DNA of 64,000 nt from Vulcanimicrobium sp035943995. Its GTDB lineage: Bacteria; Vulcanimicrobiota; Vulcanimicrobiia; Vulcanimicrobiales; Vulcanimicrobiaceae. The notes beneath the pieces are model-generated. The model did not search any database, was not told the origin of the DNA, and saw only the letters and a program-made list of their open reading frames with translations. The stretch lies in NCBI GenBank assembly GCA_035943995.1, contig DASZBS010000101.1, forward strand, positions 6,881 through 70,880, in the 5' to 3' direction. Position 1 is the stretch's first letter. Each line of letters starts with the position of its first letter. The translations under genes were made by a program, and so were the position numbers. Of this stretch, positions 34,158-42,770 are shown piece by piece.

Positions 34158-37100
34158 TTACCACGTGTCGATGGACGGTCGCTTCTTACCCGTTCGCGCG
34201 GGTGGTGACGGTATCGTGCGCACGCCGCGCACGATCCAGTCGCGCGTGTCGCGCGGGTCGATCACCGAGTCCAGCTCGCCCACCGACGCGACGTGCAGCG
34301 CCTTGCCCTGCGCGTACGATTGCGCGACCATCGCGTCGAACGCGGCTTGCCGCTCTTGCGCGTTCTCGATCGCAGCGAGTTCCTTGCGAAAGCCCAAGCG
34401 CACTGCGCCCTCGAGACCCGTCGGACCGAATTCGCCCGTCGGCCACGCCACGGAGAAGAACGGTTCGTGCAGGCTTCCAGCCGCCATCGCTTGCGCGCCA
34501 AGGCCGTAGCCCTTGCGCAGCGCGACGAAGAACACGGGCACCGTCATGCTCGCCGCCGTGACGAACATACGGCTGACGCGGCGCACTTGGCCCGTGCGCT
34601 CCACGTCCGGTCCGACGTTGAACCCCGGCGTGTCGCAGAGCGAGATCATCGGCAGATCGAACGCGTCGCAGAGCTGCATGAACCGCGATGCCTTGTCCGC
34701 GCCGGGGCCGTCGATCGCACCGCCGAGATAGAGCGGGTTGTTCGCGATGAGGCCGAACGGCCGGCCCGCGATGCGCACGAGCGCCGTCACCATGCCGGGC
34801 GCGTACGCCGCGCGCAGCTCCAGCTCGGAGCCCTCGTCGGCGAGCGTCGACACGACCTTGCGCACGTCGTAGACGCGCAGCCGGTTCTCCGGGATCGCGC
34901 GGCGCAGCTCGCGCTGGTCCGCGCACGTCCAGTCCGCGACCGCGCCTTGGAAATACGACAGGTATTTCCGCGCGATGTCCGTTGCCTCGACGTCGTTCTC
35001 GGCGACGACGTCGATCACGCCGTTCGGTGCTTGGTCCGAAACCGGACCGATCTCTTCGGGGCGGAACGTGCCGAGGCCGCCGCCTTCGATCATCGCGGGG
35101 CCGCCCATGCCGATGTTCGCGTCGCGCGTCGCGATGATCACGTCGGAGCAGCCCAAGAACGCGGCGTTTCCGGCGAAGCAGTAGCCGGACACGACGCCGA
35201 CGACCGGCACGAGCCCGCTCAATCGCGCGTAGCTCGCGAACGTCGGCACCGCGAGGCCCGACGCCCACGTGACGTCGGTGTCGCCGGGCCGGCCGCCGCC
35301 GCCTTCGGCGTACATCACGAGCGGCAGACGGCGCTTTTCGGCGAGGCCCAGCATGCGGTCCGTCTTGAGGTGATTGACGTAGCCTTGCGTTCCCGCGAAC
35401 ACCGTGTAGTCGTACGCCATCGCGGCGCAGCGCGAGCGCTCGTCGTCGAACCGGTCACCGTTGACGTGACCGATCCCCGCGATCAGGCCGTCGGCGGGGC
35501 TCATGCGTTCCAGCTCCGCGGCGTCACGGCGGCGGCGCTGCGCGGCGAGCGCGAACTCGCCGTACTCCAGATATTCACCGTCGTCGAACAACCGCGCGAG
35601 CTGCTCGCGCGCGGTGCGGCGGCCTTGCGCGCGCCGCTTGGCGTGCACGGCGGCGCGCGCTTCGTCGCCGAGCGCGTGCCGCCGCGCTAGGACTTCCGCC
35701 AAATCCGCGCGCGGCACGTCGAGATCCACCGCGGTCTCATCGGCGGGGTCTTCGTCGTCGACCTCGGCCGGTTCCACGAAGAGCACGGGGTCGCCGCCGT
35801 CGAGGACGTCACCCGGCTGCGCGGCGATCGCGCGGACGATGCCGGAGAGCTCGGCCGTCAGCACGTGCTCCATCTTCATCGCTTCGATCAAGGCGAAGCG
35901 CTGGCCGCGCGCGAGGCGCGCGCCGACCTCTACGTCGATCGTCAGCAATTTCCCCGGCGTGGGCGCGCGCAGCGGCGAGGTGTTCGGCGGTCCGTGCGCC
36001 GGCGTGCGCGGCGGTTCGTACGAAGGTTCATACAACGTCGCTGTGGTCGCCACGGCGCGCGCTTCGGCGGCGATATCCTGCGACTGCGCGGCCAGCTCGC
36101 GCGCGTGCTCGGCGACGAAGCGTGTGTACACGTCGTACGCGGCAACCTCGGGGCGCAGCAGCAACGCGCTCAGAAAAGGCAGGTTGGTCGCGACACCCCC
36201 GATGCGAAACTCGCGCAGCGCGCGCGCCGCAAACGCCGCGGCGTGTGCGAAATCGCCGTCCGCCGCGTGCACGACGACCTTCGCGAGCAGCGAGTCGAAG
36301 CTCGGATTCGTGCGGTAGCCGCCGTAGCCGAAGGTATCGACGCGAACGCCCGGACCCGTCGGCGGTTCGAACGCCGACAGCGTTCCGCTCGCCGGAACGA
36401 CGTCGCCGTCGGCGCCGATCGTCTCCAGGTTGACGCGCGCCTGCACCGCGATGCCGCGCGGCAACGGCGGCGGAAGCTGCAGCCCGAGCTCCGCGAGCGT
36501 CATGCCTTGCGCCAGGCGCAGTTGCGCCGCGACGAGGTCGACGCCCGTCACCGCCTCGGTCACGGTGTGCTCCACCTGCAGCCGCGGGTTCGCCTCGATG
36601 AACGCGAACGCGGTCGCTTCGTTCGTGGCCTCGGTGTCGAGCAAGAACTCGAACGTGCCGAGGCTGTCGTGACGTGACGCGCGGGCCATCGTCAGCGCCG
36701 CGTCGATCAGCCGCGCGCGGACCGCCGGCGATAGGCCGGGAGCGGGCGCGACCTCGACGAGCTTCTGATTGCGGCGCTGCAGCGTGCAGTCGCGCTCCCA
36801 GAGGTGCGACACCTCGCCCGAGCCGTCGCCGACGATCTGGATCTCGACGTGCCGCGCGCGCCGCACGAAGCGCTCGACGTACAGCCCGGGCCGACCGAAC
36901 GCGGCGAGCGCTTCCGCACGTGCGCGCGCGAACGCCTCGGCGACCTGCTCGGCGCGCGATACCGCACGGATGCCGCGTCCGCCGCCGCCCGCAACCGCTT
37001 TGATCATCATCGTGGCGCCGTCACCGAGCGACGCCAGGAACGCCGTCGCGCCGTCGACGTCGACTTCCTCGTCGCTACCAGCGAGCACCGGAACGTGCAG

Positions 37101-37475
37101 TTGCCGCGCAAGCGCGCGTGCCCGTGCCTTGTCGCCGAAGAGTTCCAGCACGTCGGGCCGCGGGCCGACGAACGTGAGCCCGGCGTCGGCACAGCGCTGC
37201 GCGAACACGGCGTTCTCGCTGAGGAAGCCGTAGCCGGGATGGACGGCGTCGCAGCGCGCCGCGAGGGCAGTGCCGATCAGCGCGTCGATGTCGAGATATG
37301 CCGCCGGCCCCGAGTCGCTCAGCGCAACCGCGTCGTCCGCGATGCGCACGTGCAGCGACTCGGCATCGTCGCGCGAGAAGACCGCGACGGACGCGATCCC
37401 CAGCGATGCGGCCGCGCGCGCGACGCGAATTGCGATCTCACCGCGATTCGCGATGAGGAGCCGTTCGATCCTCAA
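34158..37475 (-). CDS. single-chain acyl-CoA carboxylase (BC-BCCP-CT fusion)
   Basis: This 1105-aa chain holds a complete biotin-dependent carboxylase. It comprises biotin carboxylase (RIERLLIANRGEIAIRVARA, VHPGYGFLSENA, IKAVAGGGGRGIRAV, FIEANPRLQVEHTVTE) and a biotinyl domain with Lys534 in IEAMKMEHV. The carboxyltransferase of the propionyl/acetyl-CoA type (MYAEGGGGRPGD, CFAGNAAFLGCSD, LGAQAMAAGS) follows. Bacterial enzymes usually split these over two or more subunits. One-chain long-acyl carboxylases are known from a mycobacterium. The TTG at 37475 puts the first strand in place; longer frames overlap the hydrolase gene upstream. Substrate length is unknown. Confidence 0.92.
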   Translation of the reverse strand: MRIERLLIANRGEIAIRVARAAASLGIASVAVFSRDDAESLHVRIADDAVALSDSGPAAYLDIDALIGTALAARCDAVHPGYGFLSENAVFAQRCADAGLTFVGPRPDVLELFGDKARARALARQLHVPVLAGSDEEVDVDGATAFLASLGDGATMMIKAVAGGGGRGIRAVSRAEQVAEAFARARAEALAAFGRPGLYVERFVRRARHVEIQIVGDGSGEVSHLWERDCTLQRRNQKLVEVAPAPGLSPAVRARLIDAALTMARASRHDSLGTFEFLLDTEATNEATAFAFIEANPRLQVEHTVTEAVTGVDLVAAQLRLAQGMTLAELGLQLPPPLPRGIAVQARVNLETIGADGDVVPASGTLSAFEPPTGPGVRVDTFGYGGYRTNPSFDSLLAKVVVHAADGDFAHAAAFAARALREFRIGGVATNLPFLSALLLRPEVAAYDVYTRFVAEHARELAAQSQDIAAEARAVATTATLYEPSYEPPRTPAHGPPNTSPLRAPTPGKLLTIDVEVGARLARGQRFALIEAMKMEHVLTAELSGIVRAIAAQPGDVLDGGDPVLFVEPAEVDDEDPADETAVDLDVPRADLAEVLARRHALGDEARAAVHAKRRAQGRRTAREQLARLFDDGEYLEYGEFALAAQRRRRDAAELERMSPADGLIAGIGHVNGDRFDDERSRCAAMAYDYTVFAGTQGYVNHLKTDRMLGLAEKRRLPLVMYAEGGGGRPGDTDVTWASGLAVPTFASYARLSGLVPVVGVVSGYCFAGNAAFLGCSDVIIATRDANIGMGGPAMIEGGGLGTFRPEEIGPVSDQAPNGVIDVVAENDVEATDIARKYLSYFQGAVADWTCADQRELRRAIPENRLRVYDVRKVVSTLADEGSELELRAAYAPGMVTALVRIAGRPFGLIANNPLYLGGAIDGPGADKASRFMQLCDAFDLPMISLCDTPGFNVGPDVERTGQVRRVSRMFVTAASMTVPVFFVALRKGYGLGAQAMAAGSLHEPFFSVAWPTGEFGPTGLEGAVRLGFRKELAAIENAQERQAAFDAMVAQSYAQGKALHVASVGELDSVIDPRDTRDWIVRGVRTIPSPPARTGKKRPSIDTW

Positions 37476-37479
37476 CGGT

Positions 37480-38775
37480 TTACGTGGAGGACGAGGTGGT
37501 GCGGTCGATCGTTCGGTACCGTACCCACGCTCCGAGCAAGTCCGCGAAGCCGGGGTACAGGAACGGCCACCCGAAGTGCAAGGCGGTTTGCGGGTGGACG
37601 ACGAGCGAATGCGGTGCGCCGGGCAGCAGCGCGATCGTGTAATCCGGGTTGTTCGCCGCGGCGAGCGCGCTGCGCATCGCGCGGATCGACGGTTCGACCG
37701 GGATGTGCTCGTCATCGCCGGCCTGCACGATCAAGACCGGCACGTGAACCCGGCGCCAAGAGGTCGCTGCGTCGAAGTTCGCGATCTTCTTGAAGAACGG
37801 CCAAAAATACCAGTTCTTCCGCACGCTCAGCACGTCGTGCCACGGTTCCTTCGGGTAAGCGGCTTGCGCCGCGGTGACCTGCTGCCATCCCGTTCCGGTC
37901 CGCGCGTAATCGATGACGCGCGCGATGAACGCATCGGCGTGCCGCAGCGCGCCGCCGTGGACGTGAGCCGCCGTCATGGCATGATGGAGGCTGTTGATCT
38001 CGCTTTTCCAGACGGGGATACCCGAACCGGAAACCGCGATCACGAAGGCTACGGAGCCGGATTGCGCGGCGATGAGCGGCGCGATCGTCGCTCCTTGGCT
38101 ATGACCGTGGATGCCGATCTGCTTCGGATCGATGTCCGGCCGCGACCGCAGCAGCGCGACTCCGGCGAGCGCATCGGCCGCGAGGTCGTTGAAATCAGAC
38201 GTCTGCCAGTTTCCGCTCGACCCGCCGGAACCGCGCTTGTCGTAGATGAGCGCCGCGATCCCGCGCCGGGCAAAATAGTCCGCCCAAAACCGGTTGGCAC
38301 CCCAGCGAATCTCCGGTCCGGAACCCTGGAGGAACACGATCGCCGGATGCCGCCCGGGTGTCGACGGAACGTACAGCGATCCCGCGAGCGCGACGTTGCC
38401 GTTCTGAAACGTCACGTCTTCAGATGAATACGGCGGTGTTTGGGGGGTGACTTCGCGCAGCGCGAAGGTCCCGGTGCCCAACTCCCGATCGCGAAACGTG
38501 CCGTGCATCTCGCCGTGCGCGACCGTCCCGGTGAAGACGACGCCGCCGCCACCGAGATTGATGACTACGCGAGACGCGGAAGAGCTGACGGAGTCGAACG
38601 GATATTCGAGCACGCGCTGCTGCGCGGACGAGAAGCTCCCCGCGAGCCGGCCCGCGCGCCGAGTGAAATCGAACTCCACGCCGACCGTCGCGCCGGCGTG
38701 CGTCATGGCACCCGTCCAATGGCCGACGAGCTCGTCGCCGGCTGCGACGGCGGGCCACGGCGTGGGCGCGACCAC
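37480..38775 (-). CDS. alpha/beta hydrolase with lipocalin-like N-terminal domain, probably exported
   Basis: This hydrolase of 431 aa or slightly more has an N-terminal beta domain of about 120 residues (LVGHWTGAMTHAGATVGVEFDF...). The alpha/beta-hydrolase core follows (PAIVFLQGSGPEIRW, nucleophile in IGIHGHSQGATIAP, VQAGDDEHIP, GAPHSLV). GTG 38775 is the nearest standard start. Reading upstream in frame adds ITRVLLIVTLLV, completing a signal peptide ending at AVAAG. GGAGG at 38817-38821 lies 8 bases before an ATC codon at 38808, so the true start may be non-standard. It is encoded 4 bp before the carboxylase. Confidence 0.85.
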   Translation of the reverse strand: MVAPTPWPAVAAGDELVGHWTGAMTHAGATVGVEFDFTRRAGRLAGSFSSAQQRVLEYPFDSVSSSASRVVINLGGGGVVFTGTVAHGEMHGTFRDRELGTGTFALREVTPQTPPYSSEDVTFQNGNVALAGSLYVPSTPGRHPAIVFLQGSGPEIRWGANRFWADYFARRGIAALIYDKRGSGGSSGNWQTSDFNDLAADALAGVALLRSRPDIDPKQIGIHGHSQGATIAPLIAAQSGSVAFVIAVSGSGIPVWKSEINSLHHAMTAAHVHGGALRHADAFIARVIDYARTGTGWQQVTAAQAAYPKEPWHDVLSVRKNWYFWPFFKKIANFDAATSWRRVHVPVLIVQAGDDEHIPVEPSIRAMRSALAAANNPDYTIALLPGAPHSLVVHPQTALHFGWPFLYPGFADLLGAWVRYRTIDRTTSSST

Positions 38776-38956
38776 GAGGAGCGTTACGATGAGCAGTACC
38801 CGAGTGATGACGATATCCTCCGGTGTGGCCGCGCGCCGTGCGACGATGCTGACGCCGCTAGGTATCGTGCCAGAACCGCTTCCCCCCTCGCGGCCGCCGG
38901 AGCAGGCGGTCCCTCGCTAGGCGGAGAGACGTCACGGTGGGCTGCGACCAGGCCGC

Positions 38957-38987
38957 TTGACAAATACAGCGTAGTGCTTGGTATACT
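38957..38987 (+). promoter_or_regulatory. sigma70-type promoter of the phasin-like gene
   Basis: TTGACA (38957-38962) and TATACT (38982-38987) are near-consensus boxes with a long 19-base spacer. Transcription would begin near 38994, giving a leader of about 40 nt to GTG 39035. In this GC-rich window it is one of the best sigma70 matches. Confidence 0.7.
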
Positions 38988-39034
38988 TAGCACGCAGTCC
39001 CTCACCCGGCGCGCCAACGCGCAAGGAGCCCCCC

Positions 39035-39349
39035 GTGAACGATACCTACGTCGACACCATCGAGAAGCTCCAGGCGCAAGGCCTCGAGGCCCTCAAGCAG
39101 GCTCAGGCCGCGCAGGCCGCCGCCGTCAACTCGTTCCGCGAGCTGATCACCAACGCCACCAGCAAGCTCCCGGGCGCGCAGACGTTCAAGAACATCCCGA
39201 CCGTCGTGTCGCAGGTCAGCGAGCTGAACTCGGCCTTCGCCGTGAAGCTCATCGAGCAGCAGAACGAGTACGTGAACCAGCTGGTCAGCCTGCTCAAGGG
39301 CGCGCAGGCCGAGACGCCCGCCGTGGAAGGCGTCACCGAGAAGGCGTAA
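39035..39349 (+). CDS. phasin-like granule-associated protein
   Basis: This 104-aa helical protein (TIEKLQAQGLEALKQAQAAQAAAVNSFRELI..., NEYVNQLVSLLKGAQ) has the amphipathic layout of phasins, which coat polyhydroxyalkanoate granules. GTG 39035 follows a clear AAGGAG. A strong promoter suggests high expression, as expected for a granule coat. The PHA synthase genes lie about 7 kb away (46.5-48.0 kb), which supports this reading. The call rests on composition and context, not a firm domain match. Confidence 0.7.
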   Translation: MNDTYVDTIEKLQAQGLEALKQAQAAQAAAVNSFRELITNATSKLPGAQTFKNIPTVVSQVSELNSAFAVKLIEQQNEYVNQLVSLLKGAQAETPAVEGVTEKA

Positions 39350-39354
39350 GCGCC

Positions 39355-40605
39355 GTGATCGACGCGGGTGCGGGCGCCAAGCGCGCCCGCCTGCGGCAGA
39401 TGAAGACGATCGCCACGGGCCTGCTGGCCGTGATGGCGGTCGTTTTCGTGATCGCGTCACGCTTGCAGCCCGCGCATCATTGGCTGGGCTGGGTTCAAGC
39501 GTTCAGCGAAGCGGCGCTGATCGGCGGGCTCGCCGACTGGTTCGCCGTCGTCGCGTTGTTCCGCCATCCCGGCGGCGTGCCGCTGCCGCACACGGCGATC
39601 GTGCCGCACAACAAAGACCGCATCGGCACCCAGCTCGGAATCTTCGTCGAGCAGAATTTTTTGACGCCGACGCTGATCGCGTCGAAGCTGCGCGAGCTCG
39701 ATCTCGCCGGCTACGTGCTGCGCTGGTTTGCCGTTCCGCGCAACTGCGCCGCACTGTTCGCGAACGTGCGCGCACTCGTGCCGCGGCTGCTCGACGCCGT
39801 CGACGACGCCGAGATCCGCGCCGTGGTGCGCAAGGTCGTGGCCGACGAAGTCGCGCAGCTCGACTTGTCGCGCGCGGCGGGCAGCGTGCTCGAGATCGTC
39901 ACCGCCGACGGCGCGCACCAGCGCGTGCTCGCGCGCGTCCTCCCCGTGCTCGCCGGATTTCTGAACGGCCAGCGCGCCGAGATCAAGCGCCGGTTCGCGA
40001 AGCGCTCGCTGCTCACGCCGGGCTTCGTCGATGCGTACATCGTCAACCGGTTCGTCGACGGGATGGTCGACCTCGTCGACGAGATCGCCCGCACGCCGGA
40101 TCATCCGATGCGCCGCGAGTTCGACGCGTACGTGCGCGACTTCGTCGTGCGCTTGCGCGCCGATCCGGAGATGCAGGCGCAGGCCGAGCGGCTCAAAACC
40201 GCCATTTTGCAGGGCTCCGAGCTCGACCAGCTCGTCACCGCCGGTTGGAGCGCGCTGCGCGCGCGGCTGGAGCTTCCGCCATCGGACTCGCCCGAATCGG
40301 CCGGCTTACGGTTTGCGGAGATCGCCGCGCGCATCGCGCGCGAGATGCTGGACGACCCCGCGCTCGTCGAGCGGCTAAACGTGCGCCTGTGCGACGTCGC
40401 CGAGTCCGTGCTCGCGCGCTTTCAGCAGCAGTTCTCGCTGCTGATCACGGAGATCGTGCAGCGCTGGGATGCCGACGAGATCAGCCAAAAGATCGAGACC
40501 GAGCTCGGCCCCGACCTGCAGTTCATCCGGCTCAACGGCAGCCTCGTCGGCGGCGCCGCCGGCGTTATGCTGCACGCAGCCCTCGTGGTGAGCGGCGCGG
40601 CCTAA
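39355..40605 (+). CDS. DUF445-family membrane protein
   Basis: This 416-aa protein of the DUF445/YjiN family has N-terminal hydrophobic helices (TIATGLLAVMAVVFVIASRL) and the family signature AFSEAALIGGLADWFAVVALFRHPGGVPLPHTAIVP. A long amphipathic helical body follows. A C-terminal membrane segment (LVGGAAGVMLHAALVVSG) closes the protein. The family's function is not established. GTG 39355 follows the phasin stop by 5 bp, so the two are probably co-transcribed. Confidence 0.88.
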   Translation: MIDAGAGAKRARLRQMKTIATGLLAVMAVVFVIASRLQPAHHWLGWVQAFSEAALIGGLADWFAVVALFRHPGGVPLPHTAIVPHNKDRIGTQLGIFVEQNFLTPTLIASKLRELDLAGYVLRWFAVPRNCAALFANVRALVPRLLDAVDDAEIRAVVRKVVADEVAQLDLSRAAGSVLEIVTADGAHQRVLARVLPVLAGFLNGQRAEIKRRFAKRSLLTPGFVDAYIVNRFVDGMVDLVDEIARTPDHPMRREFDAYVRDFVVRLRADPEMQAQAERLKTAILQGSELDQLVTAGWSALRARLELPPSDSPESAGLRFAEIAARIAREMLDDPALVERLNVRLCDVAESVLARFQQQFSLLITEIVQRWDADEISQKIETELGPDLQFIRLNGSLVGGAAGVMLHAALVVSGAA

Positions 40606-40656
40606 GCGGATCGGACCGAGCTTTGCTTTTTCCTCGCGAGTTTCGCGCGCTGCGAT

Positions 40657-40884
40657 TTAGAGTAGTTCCCGCAGATCGTCGGCCGCAAGCCCGGAGTCGT
40701 CCAGGATCCCCGCAAGGGTCCCGCGCTTGATCGTGGCACCTTTGTGGACATGGACGCTGACCATGCGGCCGTTCGTGTGGCGCATGATATGGGCGCTGCC
40801 CGTGATCCGCACGACCGCGAATCCCGCGCGCTCGAGCGCGCGCACAAGTCGGCCGCCTTCGACGGCGGGAAGTTTCTCGCCCAT
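40657..40884 (-). CDS. hicA: HicA-type mRNA interferase toxin
   Basis: This 75-aa protein has the dsRBD-like HicA fold: PAVEGGRLVRALERAGFAVVRITGSAHIM, with the family Gly-Ser-His catalytic context (GSAHIMRH), and VSVHVHKGATIKRGTLAGIL. It would cleave mRNA when free. It follows hicB by 13 bp on the same strand. Confidence 0.9.
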   Translation of the reverse strand: MGEKLPAVEGGRLVRALERAGFAVVRITGSAHIMRHTNGRMVSVHVHKGATIKRGTLAGILDDSGLAADDLRELL

Positions 40885-40897
40885 CGCCGTGCTCGGT

Positions 40898-41128
40898 CTA
40901 CGCGGCGGGGACGGTGATCGCGACCGATGTCGCGAGGTCCGAAGGCGGAATCGGTTCGTCGCGGTCGGTGAGGATCTCGATGTACCCGGCGATGACGTCG
41001 CGGGCGTTCGAGAGCGCTTCCTCGACGGTCTCGCCCTGCGTGTGCGCGCCACGGAACGCCGGGATATGGGCCGAATAGCCCCCCTCGGGCTCCGGCTCAA
41101 GCACGACTGCATACGAGCGCGCGTCCAT
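40898..41128 (-). CDS. hicB: HicB-type antitoxin
   Basis: This 76-aa protein has the HicB partial RNase H-like fold: YAVVLEPEPEGGYSAHIPAFRGAHTQGETVEEALSNARDVIAGYIE. It lacks the C-terminal DNA-binding domain seen in longer HicB proteins. It precedes hicA, as in many HicBA loci. ATG 41128 starts the domain, but the frame runs on upstream into a transposase remnant, so its own promoter may lie inside that remnant. Confidence 0.9.
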   Translation of the reverse strand: MDARSYAVVLEPEPEGGYSAHIPAFRGAHTQGETVEEALSNARDVIAGYIEILTDRDEPIPPSDLATSVAITVPAA

Positions 41129-41149
41129 GACACCGGAGTTCGCCGGGCG

Positions 41150-41585
41150 GCCGTCAGTGTCCGTTCTGCATCGGCCGACCCGGTCGATGAAGTCGAGATG
41201 AATGCCGCGCTCGCGACACCAGCGAATCATCGCGCGGCTCGTGAACTCCGGCCCGTTGTCGACCGTGATCACGGCCGGTTTACCCAAAACGGAGTACGAG
41301 CTGTTCAAGGAAGCGAATCACGCGTTGCGCCGGTAGCGATCGAGCGACTTCGATCTCCGGTGAGAGCCGAGAGAACGCGTCGACGATCGTCAAAGCCCGA
41401 AACCGACGGCCATCGGAGAACGAGTCGGAGACGAAATCCATAAGCCAGCGCTGATGAGGACGCTCAGCTCTGATTATTTCGCGAACCTCGCGATCCCACA
41501 TTTGCGACTGCGCTGGCGCGGCAATAGGCCACCACTTTCCAGCGATTCGCAAAGCGTCGCTTCGCAAGTAGTTTAGAGACCGCAC
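41150..41585 (-). pseudogene. IS3-type transposase fragment, frameshifted
   Basis: Two minus-strand frames together give part of an integrase-core transposase. The segment HQRWLMDFVSDSFSDGRRFRALTIVDAFSRLSPEIE carries the first Asp, and after a shift near 41285 VITVDNGPEFTSRAMIRWCRERGI carries the second. The final Glu region, the N-terminus and the terminal repeats are missing. The fragment reads in frame straight into hicB, suggesting the module landed in or cut the element. Confidence 0.8.
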
Positions 41586-41593
41586 GAAGGCGC

Positions 41594-41622
41594 TTGCTCA
41601 GCGCATTCGCGAATGCTATAAT
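41594..41622 (+). promoter_or_regulatory. sigma70-type promoter for the tandem HTH cassette
   Basis: TTGCTC (41594-41599), a 17-base spacer and a perfect TATAAT (41617-41622) point toward the gene at 41713, giving a leader of about 85 nt. Confidence 0.6.
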
Positions 41623-41712
41623 CTAGCTACGCGCTAACGCGCACAAACATAGCGACTCGGCCGGTGCTGATACACCGACCGAGTCCGTCACCCGATGGAT
41701 TAAGGCCACCGA

Positions 41713-42012
41713 ATGACAAGCACCCGATTCGACGCCCTCGCGTCGAAAACCCGGCCGCGCCGCCGAGGCGCGAGCCCGCACACCAACCGCGGCGGCGTGG
41801 CGTTCCATATCGTCCGCGTCGTCTGGCTCACTGCACTATTCGCCCGGCGCGAGTCGGTGACCATCGCGGACTACCGGCGCCGGTTCGGCGTCTCGCTGCG
41901 ATCGTTTCGCCGCGACGTCGCGCTGCTGCGGCAAGCCGGTTTCTACCTCGAGACCACTGCGGCCAACAACTACCGCATGGTCTGCTTCGACCTCGATTCC
42001 GATGCGCCGTAG
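41713..42012 (+). CDS. small HTH protein 1 of tandem pair
   Basis: This 99-aa protein has a basic head followed by a winged-helix-like segment, VRVVWLTALFARRESVTIADYRRRFGVSLRSFRRDVALLRQAGFYLE. It resembles the DeoR/WYL-regulator HTH (Y...F..S.R.F.RD...L...G), but no WYL or other effector domain follows. Residues 30-80 align with the downstream protein, so the two are paralogues. It overlaps the next gene by 11 bp. Confidence 0.7.
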   Translation: MTSTRFDALASKTRPRRRGASPHTNRGGVAFHIVRVVWLTALFARRESVTIADYRRRFGVSLRSFRRDVALLRQAGFYLETTAANNYRMVCFDLDSDAP

Positions 42013-42238
42013 CACCTACATCGGTGGGCCTCGGTTCGTCCGACTGGTCTGGATCGCCGCACAGCTCCTCTGGCACGATTCAGTTGGCATTGCCGACTAC
42101 CAGCGCCGGTTCGACATGTCGGCGTACACGTTCCGTTACGAGCTCAGGATCGTGAACGAAGCCGGCCGGACGTTTCGATTCTACTTCTACCTGTTGGGAA
42201 GCTTGATGATCTTCCAGTGGTTCACGGGGCGTCCGTAG
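42002..42238 (+). CDS. small HTH protein 2 of tandem pair
   Basis: This 78-aa protein is a diverged copy of the upstream gene: VRLVWIAAQLLWHDSVGIADYQRRFDMSAYTFRYELRIVNEAGRTFRF. The recognition-helix arginines of copy 1 (SLRSFRRD) are replaced by YTFRYEL, so its DNA binding may differ or be lost. A hydrophobic C-terminus (FYFYLLGSLMIFQWF) follows. It starts inside the end of copy 1 and ends 1 bp before the third gene. Confidence 0.65.
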   Translation: MRRSTYIGGPRFVRLVWIAAQLLWHDSVGIADYQRRFDMSAYTFRYELRIVNEAGRTFRFYFYLLGSLMIFQWFTGRP

Positions 42239-42239
42239 C

Positions 42240-42557
42240 ATGAAGGACGCCGTACCGTTTCGAGTTCCCGTGAAGTTCGCCGAGTTCGGCATCGACTGGA
42301 TGCACGCTGCCCGCACCGAGCCCGAGCGTTCGCTGCGCGAAGCGTTCCTAACCTACGAATTGTCGTGCGGACCCAACGGCTTGGTCTCCGTGCTGCTGTT
42401 AGCCGTCGTGTCACAGCGACAAGGATCGGTCGCCGAAGATCTCCAGGCCGCCGCGGACCACGCCGAGATCCTGCTGGGTATCAAGCTGCGCAAGCACCAA
42501 GCCGACGCGCTGGACGCCGTCCACGACTATCTCACTCACGGCGGCATGGTATGGTGA
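42240..42557 (+). CDS. unknown protein, third gene of the tandem HTH cassette
   Basis: This 105-aa mostly helical protein (EFGIDWMHAARTEPERSLREAFLTYELSC, then LLLAVVSQRQGSVAEDLQAAADHAEILLGIKLRKHQADALDAVHDYL) shows no motif that I can place. It begins one base after the second HTH gene, so the three are translated as a unit. No catalytic pattern is visible. Confidence 0.6.
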   Translation: MKDAVPFRVPVKFAEFGIDWMHAARTEPERSLREAFLTYELSCGPNGLVSVLLLAVVSQRQGSVAEDLQAAADHAEILLGIKLRKHQADALDAVHDYLTHGGMVW

Positions 42558-42720
42558 GCTGACGGCATGGCGTAATGCTGCCCGCAGCGCTCGTGGCGAG
42601 CGACGCCGTATAACCGGCCGCCGGCGGCGCCTCCGCAGGACCGCACCATCACGACGACGTGACTAGGATGGGCGCGCGCAGACAGCGTGATGCCAAACAC
42701 GCGCAAACCGCGCGCCGAAA

Positions 42721-42740
42721 ATGTACCGTTGTCGGTACAT
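42721..42740. promoter_or_regulatory. 20-bp perfect palindrome upstream of a lipoprotein gene
   Basis: ATGTACCG and CGGTACAT flank TTGT, forming an 8-bp inverted repeat with a 4-base centre. It ends 30 bp before the lipoprotein ATG, a good place for a repressor site. As RNA it could equally form a hairpin in the leader. Confidence 0.5.
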
Positions 42741-42770
42741 CCACAAGACACAGTGAAGGCGAGGTGCTTC

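Noticed and set aside
37476..37715. N-terminal extension of the carboxylase frame
   Set aside because: It is Ser/Arg/Thr-rich and overlaps the end of the hydrolase gene. The conserved first strand begins just after TTG 37475.
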